Origin: Streptomyces lucensis JCM 4490
GTDB lineage: Bacteria; Actinomycetota; Actinomycetes; Streptomycetales; Streptomycetaceae
Assembly: GCF_014650035.1 (NCBI RefSeq)
Contig: NZ_BMUE01000003.1
Location: forward strand, 310,001-374,000
Direction of reading: 5' to 3'
Length of the DNA: 64,000 bases
The notes below the pieces were generated by a model that was not told the origin of the DNA, made no database searches, and saw only the letters and a list, made by a program, of their open reading frames with translations. The position numbers and the translations under genes are program-made. This document shows positions 26,601 through 36,125 of this stretch, piece after piece; the stretch's first letter is position 1, and every line of letters starts with the position of its first letter.

Positions 26601-28520
26601 TCAGCGTCTGTCCGGCGCGGACAACCGGTGGAGCCGCAGGGCGAGTTGGATCTCCAGGGCCCGGGCGGGGGCCTGCCAGTCCTCGCCGAGCAGCCGGCCC
26701 ACCCGGTCCAGTCGCTGGGCGACCGTGTTCACGTGCACGTGGAGCTCGTCCTTGGTGCGGGCCGGGCTCATCCCGCAGGCGAAGTACGCGTCGAGGGTGC
26801 GCAGCAGGTCCGTACCGCGCTGGTCGTCGTACGTCACCACCGGGCCGAGGGTGCGGTCGACGAAGCCGGCGATGTCCCGCTCGCCCGCGAGGAGGAGGCC
26901 GAGGAAGCCGAAGTCCTCGGCCGCCGCCCCGTCTCCGGCCCGGCCCAGCAGGTGCAGCGCGTCCAGGCACCGGCGGCCCTCGGCGTAGGCCGCGGCCACC
27001 GTCTCGGGGTGGGCGGCGAGATCGGTGACGGGGGCGGAGGCGCCGACGGTGACCGGCTGGTGGACGGCCGTGCCCAGGTGCCGGGCGGTGCGGCGGGCGA
27101 CGTCCGTGGCGGTGTCGCCGGCCGCGAGCGGCAGCAGCACGACGGTGCCCCCGTCGCGCGCGGCGGCCAGGCCGTGCCGGGTTGCGGCGAGGTGGGACGC
27201 GGCGGACCACAGCCGGCGGCGGGCGGCCGCCTCCTCGTCGGCGTCGGCGGCCGGGCCGTCGAGGCGTGCGGCGAGCACGACGTGGGTGGCGCCCAGATCG
27301 GCGTGGAGCCGGGCGGCGCGTTCCCGCAGCAGCCGCGGGTCCCGGTCGCGGGCGTCCAGGAGGTCGTCCAACAGCTCGCCCCGCACGCGCTGCTCGGCCT
27401 CGGCGGCGGAGCGGCGGGCGAGCAGCAGCAACGAGGTGACCATGGCCGCGCGCTCCAGTGTGCGCTGGTCGACGGGGTCCAGGTCCGGGTGGCCGCGCAG
27501 GACCAGCGCGCCGAGGAGTTCGCCGCTCACGGTGACCGCGGCGATCCAGTCGCCGCCGTGCCGTACGGCGTGCCCCTCCGCGCGCGACGACTCCAGCGCC
27601 TGCGCGGGTGCCGCGCCGGCCTCGGTGAAGTCGACGGTGCCGTCGAGGACCTCGGAGACGGCGGCGGCCACGTCGTGCACCCCGCCGCCGCGCAGGACCA
27701 GTTCGGCCAGCCGGTCGTGCACGTCGGAGGCCCGCTCGATGACGGCGCTGCGGTCCCTGATGATCGCGTTGGCGCGCTCCAGCCCGGCGAGTGCCGCACG
27801 GGTCTCGGTGAGCAGGTTGGCGGTGTCGATCGCGGCGGCGGCGAGCGCGGCGAAGGAGCCGACCAGGGCGATCTGCTCACGTTCGAAGACGCGGGCCCGG
27901 CGGTCGGCGGCGAAGAGCACGCCGATGACGTGCGGACCGAGCATGAGCGGAACGCCCAGGATGGCGACCAGTCCCTCGTCGCGGACGCCGGAGTCGATGG
28001 TGTGCGTGTGCTGGAACCGGGCGTCGTGGAAGTAGTCGTCGGTGACGTACGGCCGGGTGGTCTGGGCGACGAGCCCGCCGAGCCCCTCCCCCATGCCGAG
28101 GCGGAGCTGCTGGAAGCGGGCGGACACCGAACCCTCCGTCACCCGCATGTAGGTGTCGCCGCGCGCCGGATCGTTCAGCGTGAGGTAGGCGACGTCCGTG
28201 CCGAGCAGGGAACGGGCGCGCTGGACGATGGCCTGCAGCACGGCGTCCAGGTCCCGCAGGCCCGCCAGGTCGTGCGCGGTCTCGAAGAGCGCCGACAGCT
28301 CCGCCTCGCGGCGCCGGCGTCCCTCCAGCTCCGCGCGGACGCGCAGGGCCAGCCGCTTGGCGTCTTCCAGCGCGGCGATCCGGTCGGCGGGCCGGCCCTC
28401 GGCGCGGGCGAGCAGCACCGGCTGCTCGTAGGCCTCCACGGAGGCGTCGCGGGCCAGCAGCCCGAGGTACTCGGCCTCGGCGCCGCCTCGTGCTGCCGGC
28501 TCAGAATGATCGCGGGACAT
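26601..28520 (-). CDS. GAF-domain PucR family transcriptional regulator
   Basis: 639 residues. N-terminal coiled-coil-like helix (about 40-75), GAF domain (about 78-225, with GTDVAYLTLND and LVAILGVPLMLG), middle GGDEF-like/PucR linker, and C-terminal PucR helix-turn-helix (LLRTLDAYFACGMSPARTKD, then ELHVHVNTVAQRLDRVGRLLG). PucR proteins usually activate nearby catabolic genes on binding a metabolite. It lies 75 bases downstream of the 3-hydroxybutyrate dehydrogenase on the same strand and converges with the transporter, so all three are likely one regulon. Start ATG 28520 chosen; an ATG six codons upstream at 28538 is possible; neither has a strong ribosome site. Confidence 0.88.
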   Translation of the reverse strand: MSRDHSEPAARGGAEAEYLGLLARDASVEAYEQPVLLARAEGRPADRIAALEDAKRLALRVRAELEGRRRREAELSALFETAHDLAGLRDLDAVLQAIVQRARSLLGTDVAYLTLNDPARGDTYMRVTEGSVSARFQQLRLGMGEGLGGLVAQTTRPYVTDDYFHDARFQHTHTIDSGVRDEGLVAILGVPLMLGPHVIGVLFAADRRARVFEREQIALVGSFAALAAAAIDTANLLTETRAALAGLERANAIIRDRSAVIERASDVHDRLAELVLRGGGVHDVAAAVSEVLDGTVDFTEAGAAPAQALESSRAEGHAVRHGGDWIAAVTVSGELLGALVLRGHPDLDPVDQRTLERAAMVTSLLLLARRSAAEAEQRVRGELLDDLLDARDRDPRLLRERAARLHADLGATHVVLAARLDGPAADADEEAAARRRLWSAASHLAATRHGLAAARDGGTVVLLPLAAGDTATDVARRTARHLGTAVHQPVTVGASAPVTDLAAHPETVAAAYAEGRRCLDALHLLGRAGDGAAAEDFGFLGLLLAGERDIAGFVDRTLGPVVTYDDQRGTDLLRTLDAYFACGMSPARTKDELHVHVNTVAQRLDRVGRLLGEDWQAPARALEIQLALRLHRLSAPDRR

Positions 28521-28595
28521 GGTCACAGGATTCCGCATCGGCGGCCCGGCCGGTCAGGCCTGTGGAAAACTCCCGGGCCGTTGCCGGAGCGCCGT

Positions 28596-29417
28596 TCAGT
28601 GGGCCGTCCATCCTCCGTCGAGGACCAGCGAGGTGCCGGTGACGAAGGACGCCTGCGGGCTGCACAGGTAGGCCACCGCCTCGGCGACCTCCTCCGGCTC
28701 GATGAGACGCCGGACCGCGCTGTCCTTCAGCAGGATGTCGGAGAGCACCCGCTCCTCGGGGATGCCGTGCGCCCGGGCCTGGTCGGCGATCTGCTTCTCC
28801 ACCAGGGGGGTGCGCACATAGGCCGGGTTCACGCAGTTCGAGGTGACGCCGTGGGGCGCGCCTTCGAGCGCGGCCGTCTTCGACAGGCCCTCCAGGCCAT
28901 GTTTGGCCGCCACATAGGCGGACTTGAAGGCGGAAGCGCGCAGACCATGGACGGAGGACACATTGACGATCCGGCCCCAGTGCTGCGCGTACATGTGCGG
29001 GAGGGCGCCGCGGATGAGGCGGAACGGTGCCTCCAGCATCACGGTCAGCACGGTGTGGAACACCTCGGGCGGGAACTCCTCGATGGAGCGCACGAGTTGC
29101 AGCCCCGCGTTGTTGACCAGCACGTCGGCGCCGGCGGCGACGCGTTCGGCGGCGTCGAGGTCGGTGAGGTCGACGGCGTGCGGCAGGAGGGTGCCCGCAA
29201 TGCCGTCGCCCCTCTCCGCCTGCCGGGCCAGTTCGGCCAGGCCGGCCGCGTCCCGGTCGACGGCACGCACCTCGGCCCCGGCGGCGGCGAGCCGCAGCGC
29301 GCAGGCGCGGCCGATGCCGCTGGCGGCCCCGGTGACGACAGCGGTGCGGCCGCCGAGGTCCAGGGCGAGGGACTGGACGGGGTTGCCGGGACCGGGCTGG
29401 GGGGTGGACGAGGTCAT
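28596..29417 (-). CDS. 3-hydroxybutyrate dehydrogenase (SDR family)
   Basis: 273 residues. Short-chain dehydrogenase that interconverts 3-hydroxybutyrate and acetoacetate with NAD(H), in ketone body and PHB-type metabolism. Seen: cofactor loop TGAASGIG at 29-36, NNAG at 102-105, catalytic Ser154 region, Tyr168-x3-Lys172, and the C terminus VLDGGWTAH that is characteristic of bacterial 3-hydroxybutyrate dehydrogenases. A small leading extension of about 20 residues. The next gene downstream is the PucR-type regulator. Confidence 0.9.
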   Translation of the reverse strand: MTSSTPQPGPGNPVQSLALDLGGRTAVVTGAASGIGRACALRLAAAGAEVRAVDRDAAGLAELARQAERGDGIAGTLLPHAVDLTDLDAAERVAAGADVLVNNAGLQLVRSIEEFPPEVFHTVLTVMLEAPFRLIRGALPHMYAQHWGRIVNVSSVHGLRASAFKSAYVAAKHGLEGLSKTAALEGAPHGVTSNCVNPAYVRTPLVEKQIADQARAHGIPEERVLSDILLKDSAVRRLIEPEEVAEAVAYLCSPQASFVTGTSLVLDGGWTAH

Positions 29418-29471
29418 GTGCCGACCCTAGGCGGAGCCCCTCCCTCACCACATGTGGCGTCCACCCACAAC

Positions 29472-29951
29472 TCAGCTGGCAGTCATAGGGTCAAACCATG
29501 TGGGGGCCTCGGACATGGCCTGCTTGATCCGGAAGAGGCCGAACTCGCGCAGATCGGGCAGCGCGTCCAGCGTGAACCAGCCCACCTCCAGCGACTCGTC
29601 GTCGTTGACCCGGGCCTCGCCGCCCACCGCCCGGCACCGGATGGTGATGTCCATGTACTGGCAGACGTCCCCGTTGGCGTAGGTCACCGGCTCCAGCGCC
29701 TGGACGAGGACGATGCGCTCGGCGACGCAGTGGACGGCCGTCTCCTCGAAGACCTCCCGCACGGCGCAGGCGGCGGGCTGCTCGCCCGGCTCCGGGATAC
29801 CGCCGATGACCGACCACTTGCGGGTGTCCGACCGCTTGCCGAGGAGCACTCTGCCCTCGTCGTCGAAGACGATCGCGGTGATGCCGGGGAGCCACAGCGG
29901 CTGGTGGTCGATGGAGGCCCGGAGCGTGCGGATGAAGTCGGGAGTAGCCAT
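29472..29951 (-). CDS. Nudix hydrolase
   Basis: 159 residues. Nudix box from Gly51: GIPEPGEQPAACAVREVFEE (G51, E57, R65, E66, E69, E70 present); the usual Gly near the end of the box is Ala. Nudix enzymes cleave X-linked nucleoside diphosphates. ATG 29951 gives a normal N terminus (MATPDFIRTLRASIDHQPLW). It lies 68 bases after lnt and 54 before the dehydrogenase, all on the minus strand. Substrate cannot be assigned from sequence. Confidence 0.9.
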   Translation of the reverse strand: MATPDFIRTLRASIDHQPLWLPGITAIVFDDEGRVLLGKRSDTRKWSVIGGIPEPGEQPAACAVREVFEETAVHCVAERIVLVQALEPVTYANGDVCQYMDITIRCRAVGGEARVNDDESLEVGWFTLDALPDLREFGLFRIKQAMSEAPTWFDPMTAS

Positions 29952-30019
29952 GGCCCCGACCCTAACGGGCCGGGCCACCGGATTCCGGCCGGTTCAGGGG
30001 CGTACGAGGGGTCGTACGG

Positions 30020-31630
30020 CTACGCGTCACCGGCGCGCCGGCCGCGCAGACCGGAGCCGACCGCCCAGCCGATCCCGCCCGCGGCGACCAGGGCGACGGC
30101 GATCTCCGGCAGGATGCCCAGCTCCGTCGCCGGGGTGGTGGAGGTGCGCAGGGGCACCTTCTGGACGAGGTAGGCGGGCACGAACATGCCCGTCTTCTGG
30201 GTGATCCTGCCGTCCGGCATGATGAAGGCGCTGACGCCGCTGGTCACGGGCACGGTCACGGTACGGCTGTGCTCGACCGCGCGGATCCGGGACATGGCGA
30301 GCTGCTGGTAGGTCATCTCGCTGCGGTCGAAGGTCGCGTTGTTGCTCGGTACGGAGATCATCTCCGCCCCGTGCGTGACCGTGTCCCGCACGGCCCAGTC
30401 GAAGGCGGCCTCGTAGCAGGTGGCGAGGCCCACCCGGACGCCGCCGATGTCGAACACGCCGGGCTCGCCGCCCCGGCTGAAGTCCTGGCGGACCATGCCG
30501 GTCCAGTCCTTGTTGATCGCGCCCACGAGGCCGCGCAGCGGGAGGTACTCGCCGAAGGGCTGGATCTGCCGCTTGTCGTAGGTCTGCGTCGGCCCCTTGG
30601 CCGGGTCCCACAGGATCTGCTCGTTGAGCAGCCGGCCGTCCCTCTCGACGACTCCGCCGACCGAGATGGGCACGCCGACCGCCTTGGCGGCGCTCCCGAT
30701 GACGGCCGCCGCGTCGGGGTTGGTGAAGGGATCGATGTCGGAGGAGTTCTCCGGCCACAGCACGTAGTCGGGCTTCTGGGCCTTGCCCGCCTTGATGTCG
30801 GCGGCGAGCTCGAGGGTCTCGCGCGCGTGGTAGTCGAGCACGGCCCGCCGCTGGGCGCTGAACTCCAGTCCGGAGCGCGGGACGTTGCCCTGGACGACCG
30901 CCACGGTCGCGGTGCCGTTCTCGGCCTCGTCGCTCACCAGCGCGCGGGCCGCGACCGCACCGCCCACCGGTACGGCCACGCTCAGCAGCGCGGCGGCCGC
31001 GGCCCCGCGCCGCAGCACCCGGGTGCGGCGCCGCTCGGCGATCAGCCGCCCGGTCTCGTACAGGCCGAATCCGCACAGCAGGACCGCGAGGCCGAGCACC
31101 GGAGTGCCGCCCACCGCGGCGAGCGGCAGGAACACGCCGTCCGCCTGACCGAACGCGATCTTGCCCCAGGGGAAGCCCCGGAAGGGCACGCGCGCCCGTA
31201 CCGCCTCGCTCGCGATCCACACCGCGGCGGCCCACACCGGCCAGGCGGGCAGCCGGGAGACGGCGGCGATGCCCACGCCGGCCAGGGCGACGAAGACCGC
31301 CTCGATCGCGACCAGGGCCAGCCAGGGACCAGGCCCCACCTCCACGCCGGTCCACACCAGCAGCGGCAGCAGGAAGCCGAGCCCGAACAGATAGCCCAGC
31401 CCGAAGGCCGCCTTCCAGCCGCGGCCGCGCAGCACCCAGCCGAAGCCGGCGAAGGCGGGCAGGGCAAGCCACCACAGGGTGCGTGGCGGGAAGCTGACGT
31501 AGAGCAGCACTCCGCAGAGCGCGGAGGCGACGGCCGGGACCAGGCGCCGCAGCCGGCCGCCGATCGCGCCGGGTGCGGGGGACGGCTGGAGCTGGTCCTG
31601 CTGGTCCACAGAGGTTGCGGTGACGGTCAC
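30020..31630 (-). CDS. lnt: Apolipoprotein N-acyltransferase
   Basis: 536 residues. Transfers an acyl chain from phospholipid to the N-terminal Cys of lipoproteins in the cytoplasmic membrane. About six N-terminal membrane segments (30-235), a nitrilase domain (240-500) and a final membrane segment. The catalytic triad is present: Glu294 (WPENSSD), Lys353 (YDKRQIQPFGEYLP), Cys405 (ATCYEAAF). GTG start at 31630; the ribosome site is poor, and a short leader means the true start may differ by a few codons. Streptomycetes usually carry Lnt homologues, with triacylation known in the group. Confidence 0.93.
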   Translation of the reverse strand: MTVTATSVDQQDQLQPSPAPGAIGGRLRRLVPAVASALCGVLLYVSFPPRTLWWLALPAFAGFGWVLRGRGWKAAFGLGYLFGLGFLLPLLVWTGVEVGPGPWLALVAIEAVFVALAGVGIAAVSRLPAWPVWAAAVWIASEAVRARVPFRGFPWGKIAFGQADGVFLPLAAVGGTPVLGLAVLLCGFGLYETGRLIAERRRTRVLRRGAAAAALLSVAVPVGGAVAARALVSDEAENGTATVAVVQGNVPRSGLEFSAQRRAVLDYHARETLELAADIKAGKAQKPDYVLWPENSSDIDPFTNPDAAAVIGSAAKAVGVPISVGGVVERDGRLLNEQILWDPAKGPTQTYDKRQIQPFGEYLPLRGLVGAINKDWTGMVRQDFSRGGEPGVFDIGGVRVGLATCYEAAFDWAVRDTVTHGAEMISVPSNNATFDRSEMTYQQLAMSRIRAVEHSRTVTVPVTSGVSAFIMPDGRITQKTGMFVPAYLVQKVPLRTSTTPATELGILPEIAVALVAAGGIGWAVGSGLRGRRAGDA

Positions 31631-31767
31631 CCGGGGAGTGTACGGCGGCGGGCCGCACCGCCGACAGCACGGCCGGACCCCGCGGCAGGGCCGGGCCGGC
31701 CGTGGTCCCGTCCCTGATCGGAGCGGGTCGGCGCCCGCCTCGGCCCTGCGGGCGCCTGCGGGTGCGG

Positions 31768-32313
31768 TCAGTGCGGCGACTCCGGCGCGGTCGGCCGCAG
31801 CCGGGCCCTGATCACCCGTACCGCCGACTCCGCGTCGTCGACGGTGACCGTGAAGGTGTGGCCGTCCCACAGGCGCAGCACGATGCCCTCGCCCCGGCGT
31901 ACGACGACGGCGGTGCCCTTCTCGGGACGCCACCGGTAGCCCCAGCCGCCCCATTGCCGCGGCGTGACGAGGGCGGTGAAGTCGGCTCCCGTCACGTGGG
32001 AGAGCGGGATGCGGCGGCGGGGCAGCCCCATGTGGCCGCAGCGGACCTCGACGCACTCCTTGTCGAGTCTGAGGTCGACGTGCACGAAGGCGAGCGTGCC
32101 GAAGAGGACGAGCAGACCGGCCGCGATGCAGCCCACCACCGACATGGCCAGCGGGGCGATGCCGGAGGTCCAGGCCGAGTCCACGGCCAGTTCGATGCCG
32201 AGTGCCATGCAGGCCGCGCCGACCAGCGCCAGCAGCCACTGGACCCGGTTGGTGGCGCGCCCCGTCCAGACCTCGGGGTGCTGCGCGTCGTCGGCCCGGG
32301 GGTCGTCCCTCAT
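31768..32313 (-). CDS. Small membrane protein, PH-domain-like
   Basis: 181 residues. Two hydrophobic hairpin segments (about 28-45 and 52-75: LALVGAACMALGIELAV; MSVVGCIAAGLLVLFGTLAFV) followed by a soluble beta domain (VEVRCGHMGLPRRRIPLSHV, WGGWGYRWRPEKGTAVVVRR, GHTFTVTVDD) of the type seen in small actinobacterial PH-like membrane proteins. ATG 32313. Likely a conserved hypothetical; function unknown. It sits 137 bases before lnt, possibly in the same unit. Confidence 0.8.
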   Translation of the reverse strand: MRDDPRADDAQHPEVWTGRATNRVQWLLALVGAACMALGIELAVDSAWTSGIAPLAMSVVGCIAAGLLVLFGTLAFVHVDLRLDKECVEVRCGHMGLPRRRIPLSHVTGADFTALVTPRQWGGWGYRWRPEKGTAVVVRRGEGIVLRLWDGHTFTVTVDDAESAVRVIRARLRPTAPESPH

Positions 32314-32404
32314 GTCTATGAGGTTACTCAGATTTCGCTGCGCGGGCGGCTCGTAGCGCAGGGTGACCGCCCCGGTGGCGCACGGCGGACCGTACGGCCG
32401 CAGG

Positions 32405-33190
32405 TCAGCGGACGGGACTGACGACCTGCAGGAAGCGCCCCTCTTCGTAGGCCAGGGCCGTGTCCGGGAGGTTCGCCTCACGGCCGCTGAGCAGCACGGT
32501 GAGGGTGGTGTCCGCGACGGCGTCCGGGGCGGGCTCCACCCCGATCCGGCGCAGGCCCTGGGCCGCGACCGCCCCGGCGGAGCCGTGCAGCATGAGCGGC
32601 GGGCGGCCGGGGCGCTGCACGGCCGCCCGGATGCGCTCGGCGACCAGTTCGTAGTTGGTGCAGCCGAGGACGAGGGTGGTCACGTCGTCCGGGGTGCGGG
32701 CGGCGGCCGAGGCGATCGCGGCGTCGACGGCGTCCTCGTCCGCGTGGTGCACGGCGTCCGCGAGGCCGGGGCACGCGACCTCGGTGACGGCCACGCCCTC
32801 GGCGAACCGCTCGATCAGCCCGCGCTGGTAGGCGCTGCCCGTGGTGGCCGGGGTCGCCCAGATCGCGACAGGCCCGCCGCCCGCGGCGGCCGGCTTGATC
32901 GCCGGGACGGTGCCGATGATCGGCACATCGGGCTCGAAGCGGGCGCGCAGCGCCGGGAGGGAGTGCACGGAGGCGGTGTTGCAGGCGACGATCAGCACGT
33001 CCGGCTCGTGGGCACAGGCGGCCTCGGCCACGGCGATGGCCCGCTGCGTGATGTCCTCCGCGGTGCGCGGTCCCCAGGGCATTCCGTCCGGGTCCCACGA
33101 CAGCACGAGGTCGGCGTCGGGGCGCAGCCGGCGTATCGCGGCAGCGGTGGGAAGCAGGCCGATTCCGGAGTCCATGAGCGCGATCTTCAC
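32405..33190 (-). CDS. Aspartate/glutamate racemase family protein
   Basis: 261 residues. Cofactor-independent racemase fold with both catalytic Cys: Cys70 (VACNTAS) and Cys177 (VLGCTNYEL), and the acidic DSGIG at 7-11. Glutamate racemase makes D-Glu for peptidoglycan. The match to MurI is partial (SWDPDGMPWGPRT in place of the common DTARFPYG), so this could be a paralogue with another amino acid substrate. GTG start at 33190, 57 bases from the divergent glycosyltransferase start. Confidence 0.85.
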   Translation of the reverse strand: MKIALMDSGIGLLPTAAAIRRLRPDADLVLSWDPDGMPWGPRTAEDITQRAIAVAEAACAHEPDVLIVACNTASVHSLPALRARFEPDVPIIGTVPAIKPAAAGGGPVAIWATPATTGSAYQRGLIERFAEGVAVTEVACPGLADAVHHADEDAVDAAIASAAARTPDDVTTLVLGCTNYELVAERIRAAVQRPGRPPLMLHGSAGAVAAQGLRRIGVEPAPDAVADTTLTVLLSGREANLPDTALAYEEGRFLQVVSPVR

Positions 33191-33247
33191 CCGGCCACGA
33201 TAGACGATGGGCCCTCGCGGACCGGTCCCGTGGGGCAGACTGCGGCC

Positions 33248-34417
33248 GTGAGCGCCGTCCTGTGGATCACCGCCGTCTCGCTTGCCGCCTGGTGCTGGCT
33301 GTTGCTGTGCCAGGGCTTCTTCTGGCGTACGGACGTCCGGCTGCCGCCGCGCCGCGAACCGGACGAGTGGCCGGACGTGTGTGTGGTCGTGCCGGCCCGG
33401 GACGAGGCCGCCGTGCTGTCCGCGAGCCTGCCGTCGCTGCTGGCGCAGGACTACCCGGGGCGGGCGGAGGTGTTCCTGGTGGACGACGGGAGCACGGACG
33501 GAACCGGGGAACTGGCCCGTGAGCTGGCCCGGCGGAACGGCGGGCTGCCGCTCACGGTGGTCTCGCCCGGCGAGCCGCCGGAGGACTGGACCGGGAAGCT
33601 GTGGGCGCTGCGGTGCGGCATGGGCCTGGCACGGGCGCGGGGTCCCGAGTACCTGCTGCTGACGGACGCGGACATCGCGCACGCGCCGGACAGCCTGCGC
33701 GAGCTGGTGGCTGCGGCGCGCTCCGGGGGCTTCGACGTGGTGTCGCAGATGGCTCGGCTGCGGGTGGCGAGCCGGTGGGAGCGGCTCGTGGTCCCGGCGT
33801 TCGTGTACTTCTTCGCGCAGCTGTACCCCTTCCGCCGGATCGGCCGGGCGGGGTCGCGTACGGCCGCGGCGGCCGGCGGCTGCGTCCTGCTGCGCGCGGC
33901 CACGGCGCGGCGGGCACGGCTGCCCGACTCCATCCGGCACGCCGTCATCGACGACGTGGCCCTCGCGCGCGCGGTCAAGGGTGCCGGCGGCCGGGTGTGG
34001 CTGGGGCTCGCCGACCGGGTGGACAGCGTGCGCCCCTATCCGCACCTGCGCGACCTGTGGCGGATGGTCTCGCGCAGTGCCTACGCCCAGCTGCGGCACA
34101 ACCCGCTGCTGCTCGCCGGTACGGTCGCCGGACTCGCGCTGGTGTACCTGGCGCCGCCCGCCGCGGTGGCCGCCGGTGCCGCCACCGGCAGCGTGGCGGT
34201 CCCGGTCCTCGGCGCGCTGGCGTGGGCGGTGATGGCGGGGACGTACGTGCCGATGCTGCGGTACTACCGGCAGCCGCTGTGGCTCGCCCCGGCGCTGCCG
34301 TTCACCGCGTTCCTGTACCTGCTGATGACGGTCGACTCGGCCGTGCAGCACTACCGGGGGCGCGGTGCGGCCTGGAAGGGCCGCACCTACGCCCGCCCGG
34401 GCACGGTGCCGGACTAG
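33248..34417 (+). CDS. Family 2 glycosyltransferase, HpnB-like
   Basis: 389 residues. N-terminal membrane segment, then a GT-A domain (VVVPARDEAAVLSASLPSLL, VDDGSTDGT, LLLTDADIAHAP as the metal-binding DAD, and a late DDVALARAVKG), then two to three C-terminal membrane segments after DLWRMVSRSAYAQLRHNPLL. The overall pattern is that of hopanoid-cluster glycosyltransferase HpnB, although no hopanoid genes are in view. It should add a sugar to a lipid-type acceptor at the membrane. GTG start at 33248 fits the frame and the signal-anchor. Confidence 0.87.
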   Translation: MSAVLWITAVSLAAWCWLLLCQGFFWRTDVRLPPRREPDEWPDVCVVVPARDEAAVLSASLPSLLAQDYPGRAEVFLVDDGSTDGTGELARELARRNGGLPLTVVSPGEPPEDWTGKLWALRCGMGLARARGPEYLLLTDADIAHAPDSLRELVAAARSGGFDVVSQMARLRVASRWERLVVPAFVYFFAQLYPFRRIGRAGSRTAAAAGGCVLLRAATARRARLPDSIRHAVIDDVALARAVKGAGGRVWLGLADRVDSVRPYPHLRDLWRMVSRSAYAQLRHNPLLLAGTVAGLALVYLAPPAAVAAGAATGSVAVPVLGALAWAVMAGTYVPMLRYYRQPLWLAPALPFTAFLYLLMTVDSAVQHYRGRGAAWKGRTYARPGTVPD

Positions 34418-34419
34418 GA

Positions 34420-34489
34420 CCTCTCGTTCGGATCATGCCGGGCTCGCGGGCCCTGGCACCGCGCCCTGATCCGGCCTGATCCAGACGGA
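34420..34489. repeat. Dispersed palindromic element, interrupted copy
   Basis: CCTCTCGTTCGGATCATGCC directly after the glycosyltransferase stop matches the element at 48932 with two transitions, and CCGGCCTGATCC at 34471-34482 matches its right half; here the halves are separated by extra sequence. Sits between convergent genes. Confidence 0.6.
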
Positions 34490-34523
34490 AGACCCTGCGC
34501 CGTGACCCCAGGGCCGAGCCCGG

Positions 34524-35837
34524 TCACTTGCGGCCGGGTGTCCAGTTCATGCCCCAGCCGTAGGCACGGTCCACGGTCCGCTGCGGGCTCACTCCCCGCT
34601 CGGGCACCAGGTAGCGGGCCTCGCGCCGGACGACGACGTCGCCGCCCGTGTGGGTGATGAGCGCGAGCGCGCACACCGTGGAGGGCACGGTGCATTCGTC
34701 GAGCGAGAAGTCGACGGGGGCGCCGTGCTGCGGCCGGAGGGTGACGGTGGCGTGCAGGTCGGCGAAGGAGGCGGCGCCTTCGTAGATGGTGACGAAGACG
34801 AGGATGCGCCGGAAGTCGTGCCGGTGGTCGAGGTTGACGGTGAGGTTCTCGCCGGCGGCCACGGCGCCGGTGCGGTCGTCGCCGTCGAGGTGGATGTACG
34901 GCGGCCGGTGCAGCGCGCCGAAGGCGTTGCCGAGTGCCTGTACGACTCCCTTGCGGCCGTCGGCGAGTTCGTACAGGGCGCCCAGGTCCAGGTCGAGGTC
35001 GCCCTGCCGTCCGCCCCATCGGCGGCCGGGGCCCGCCGGCTGCCGGCGCGTCTGCCAGTTGAGGTTGACCCGCATGGTTCCCGAGGTGCCGCCCTGCTTG
35101 GTCAGCGAGACCGACGGGGCGGCCTTGGTCAGGGTGACCTTGGAGAGGCGGACCGGCTGGGCCGCCGGCGGGGGCGGGGCCGCCGCGGGAGGCGGCACGG
35201 TCACGGGCGGCGGCACCGGGGGTGCGGCCGGGGGCGGCGGGGCGGCAGGGGACGGCGGGGCGGTCGCCGGAGGCGGTGGCTCTGTCGCCGGGGCGGGCGG
35301 CGCGGCGTGCCGGGGTTCGTCCACGCTGATGCCGAAGTCGGCCGCCAGGCCCTCGAGTCCGCTGCTGTATCCCTGACCGACGGCGCGGAACTTCCAGCCT
35401 CCCTGACGGCGGTAGAACTCGCCGAGCACGAAGGCCGTCTCCACGGTCGCGCCGGGGCTGTCGAAGCGGGCGACCACCTGGCCGGTCGCGGGGTCGGTCA
35501 CCTCGACGTAGAGGTCCGGTACCTGTCCGAAGGTCCCGCCGTCCGCCGAGGCCGCGAGGACGATGCGCTCGACGGCGCCCTCGACGCGCGCGAGGTCGGC
35601 GAGCAGGGTGTCGGTGACGCGTCCGCCGGACGCACGCTTGCCCTCGTGACGGACCGCGCCGGACGGATGGGCGGGCTGGTTGTAGAAGACGAAGTCCTGG
35701 TCGGAGCGGACCTTCCCGGCGGCGAGCAACAGCGCCGAGGCGTCGGCGTCGGGCACGCCCGGTCCGGGGCGCCAGCCCAATTCCACGCGCAGCGCCGCGG
35801 TCGGCACCGGCGTATTCGATCCCTTCGGCATTGACAT
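34524..35837 (-). CDS. TerD family protein, two domains with Pro-rich linker
   Basis: 437 residues. Two TerD (tellurium-resistance-type, Ca-binding) domains: 1-175 ([53 protein letters not shown]) and about 240-437 ([20 protein letters not shown], then [20 protein letters not shown]). Between them is a 60-residue linker of Pro and Ala, very likely disordered. TerD proteins act in stress, phage or tellurite resistance and cell differentiation in Streptomyces. Start ATG 35837 has GGGGG just upstream; ATG 35849 is the alternative. Confidence 0.88.
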   Translation of the reverse strand: MSMPKGSNTPVPTAALRVELGWRPGPGVPDADASALLLAAGKVRSDQDFVFYNQPAHPSGAVRHEGKRASGGRVTDTLLADLARVEGAVERIVLAASADGGTFGQVPDLYVEVTDPATGQVVARFDSPGATVETAFVLGEFYRRQGGWKFRAVGQGYSSGLEGLAADFGISVDEPRHAAPPAPATEPPPPATAPPSPAAPPPPAAPPVPPPVTVPPPAAAPPPPAAQPVRLSKVTLTKAAPSVSLTKQGGTSGTMRVNLNWQTRRQPAGPGRRWGGRQGDLDLDLGALYELADGRKGVVQALGNAFGALHRPPYIHLDGDDRTGAVAAGENLTVNLDHRHDFRRILVFVTIYEGAASFADLHATVTLRPQHGAPVDFSLDECTVPSTVCALALITHTGGDVVVRREARYLVPERGVSPQRTVDRAYGWGMNWTPGRK

Positions 35838-36112
35838 GTCCGCCCCCATCACGTCTCGGCTCGGGGCATCCCCGGTGCTCCGGGTCTTCCCCACCCGCAC
35901 AACGTATTGCCGGACCCGGGAGAACGCCCGCGAACGGCACGGAAAGATCGCCGGTCAACCGCCGGTAACCCACCAGGAACTCGGCCTTTACACGATTCAA
36001 ACGTTGATCGGCGTCCATTTTTGCCGAGTTCGCTCGGATTGGGGGTCCCCAGCCACGGCCGACACGGAAAACAACCCTCTTATCGGTCTCCCCAACCAGC
36101 ACATCGTGGGCT

Positions 36113-36118
36113 TAACTT
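36113..36118 (+). promoter_or_regulatory. Possible -10 for a leaderless transcript
   Basis: TAACTT fits the TANNNT -10 pattern and ends 8 bases before the ATG at 36126, which has no ribosome binding site. Transcription would then begin at or next to the ATG. No clear -35 is visible. Confidence 0.4.
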
Positions 36119-36125
36119 ATGTGCC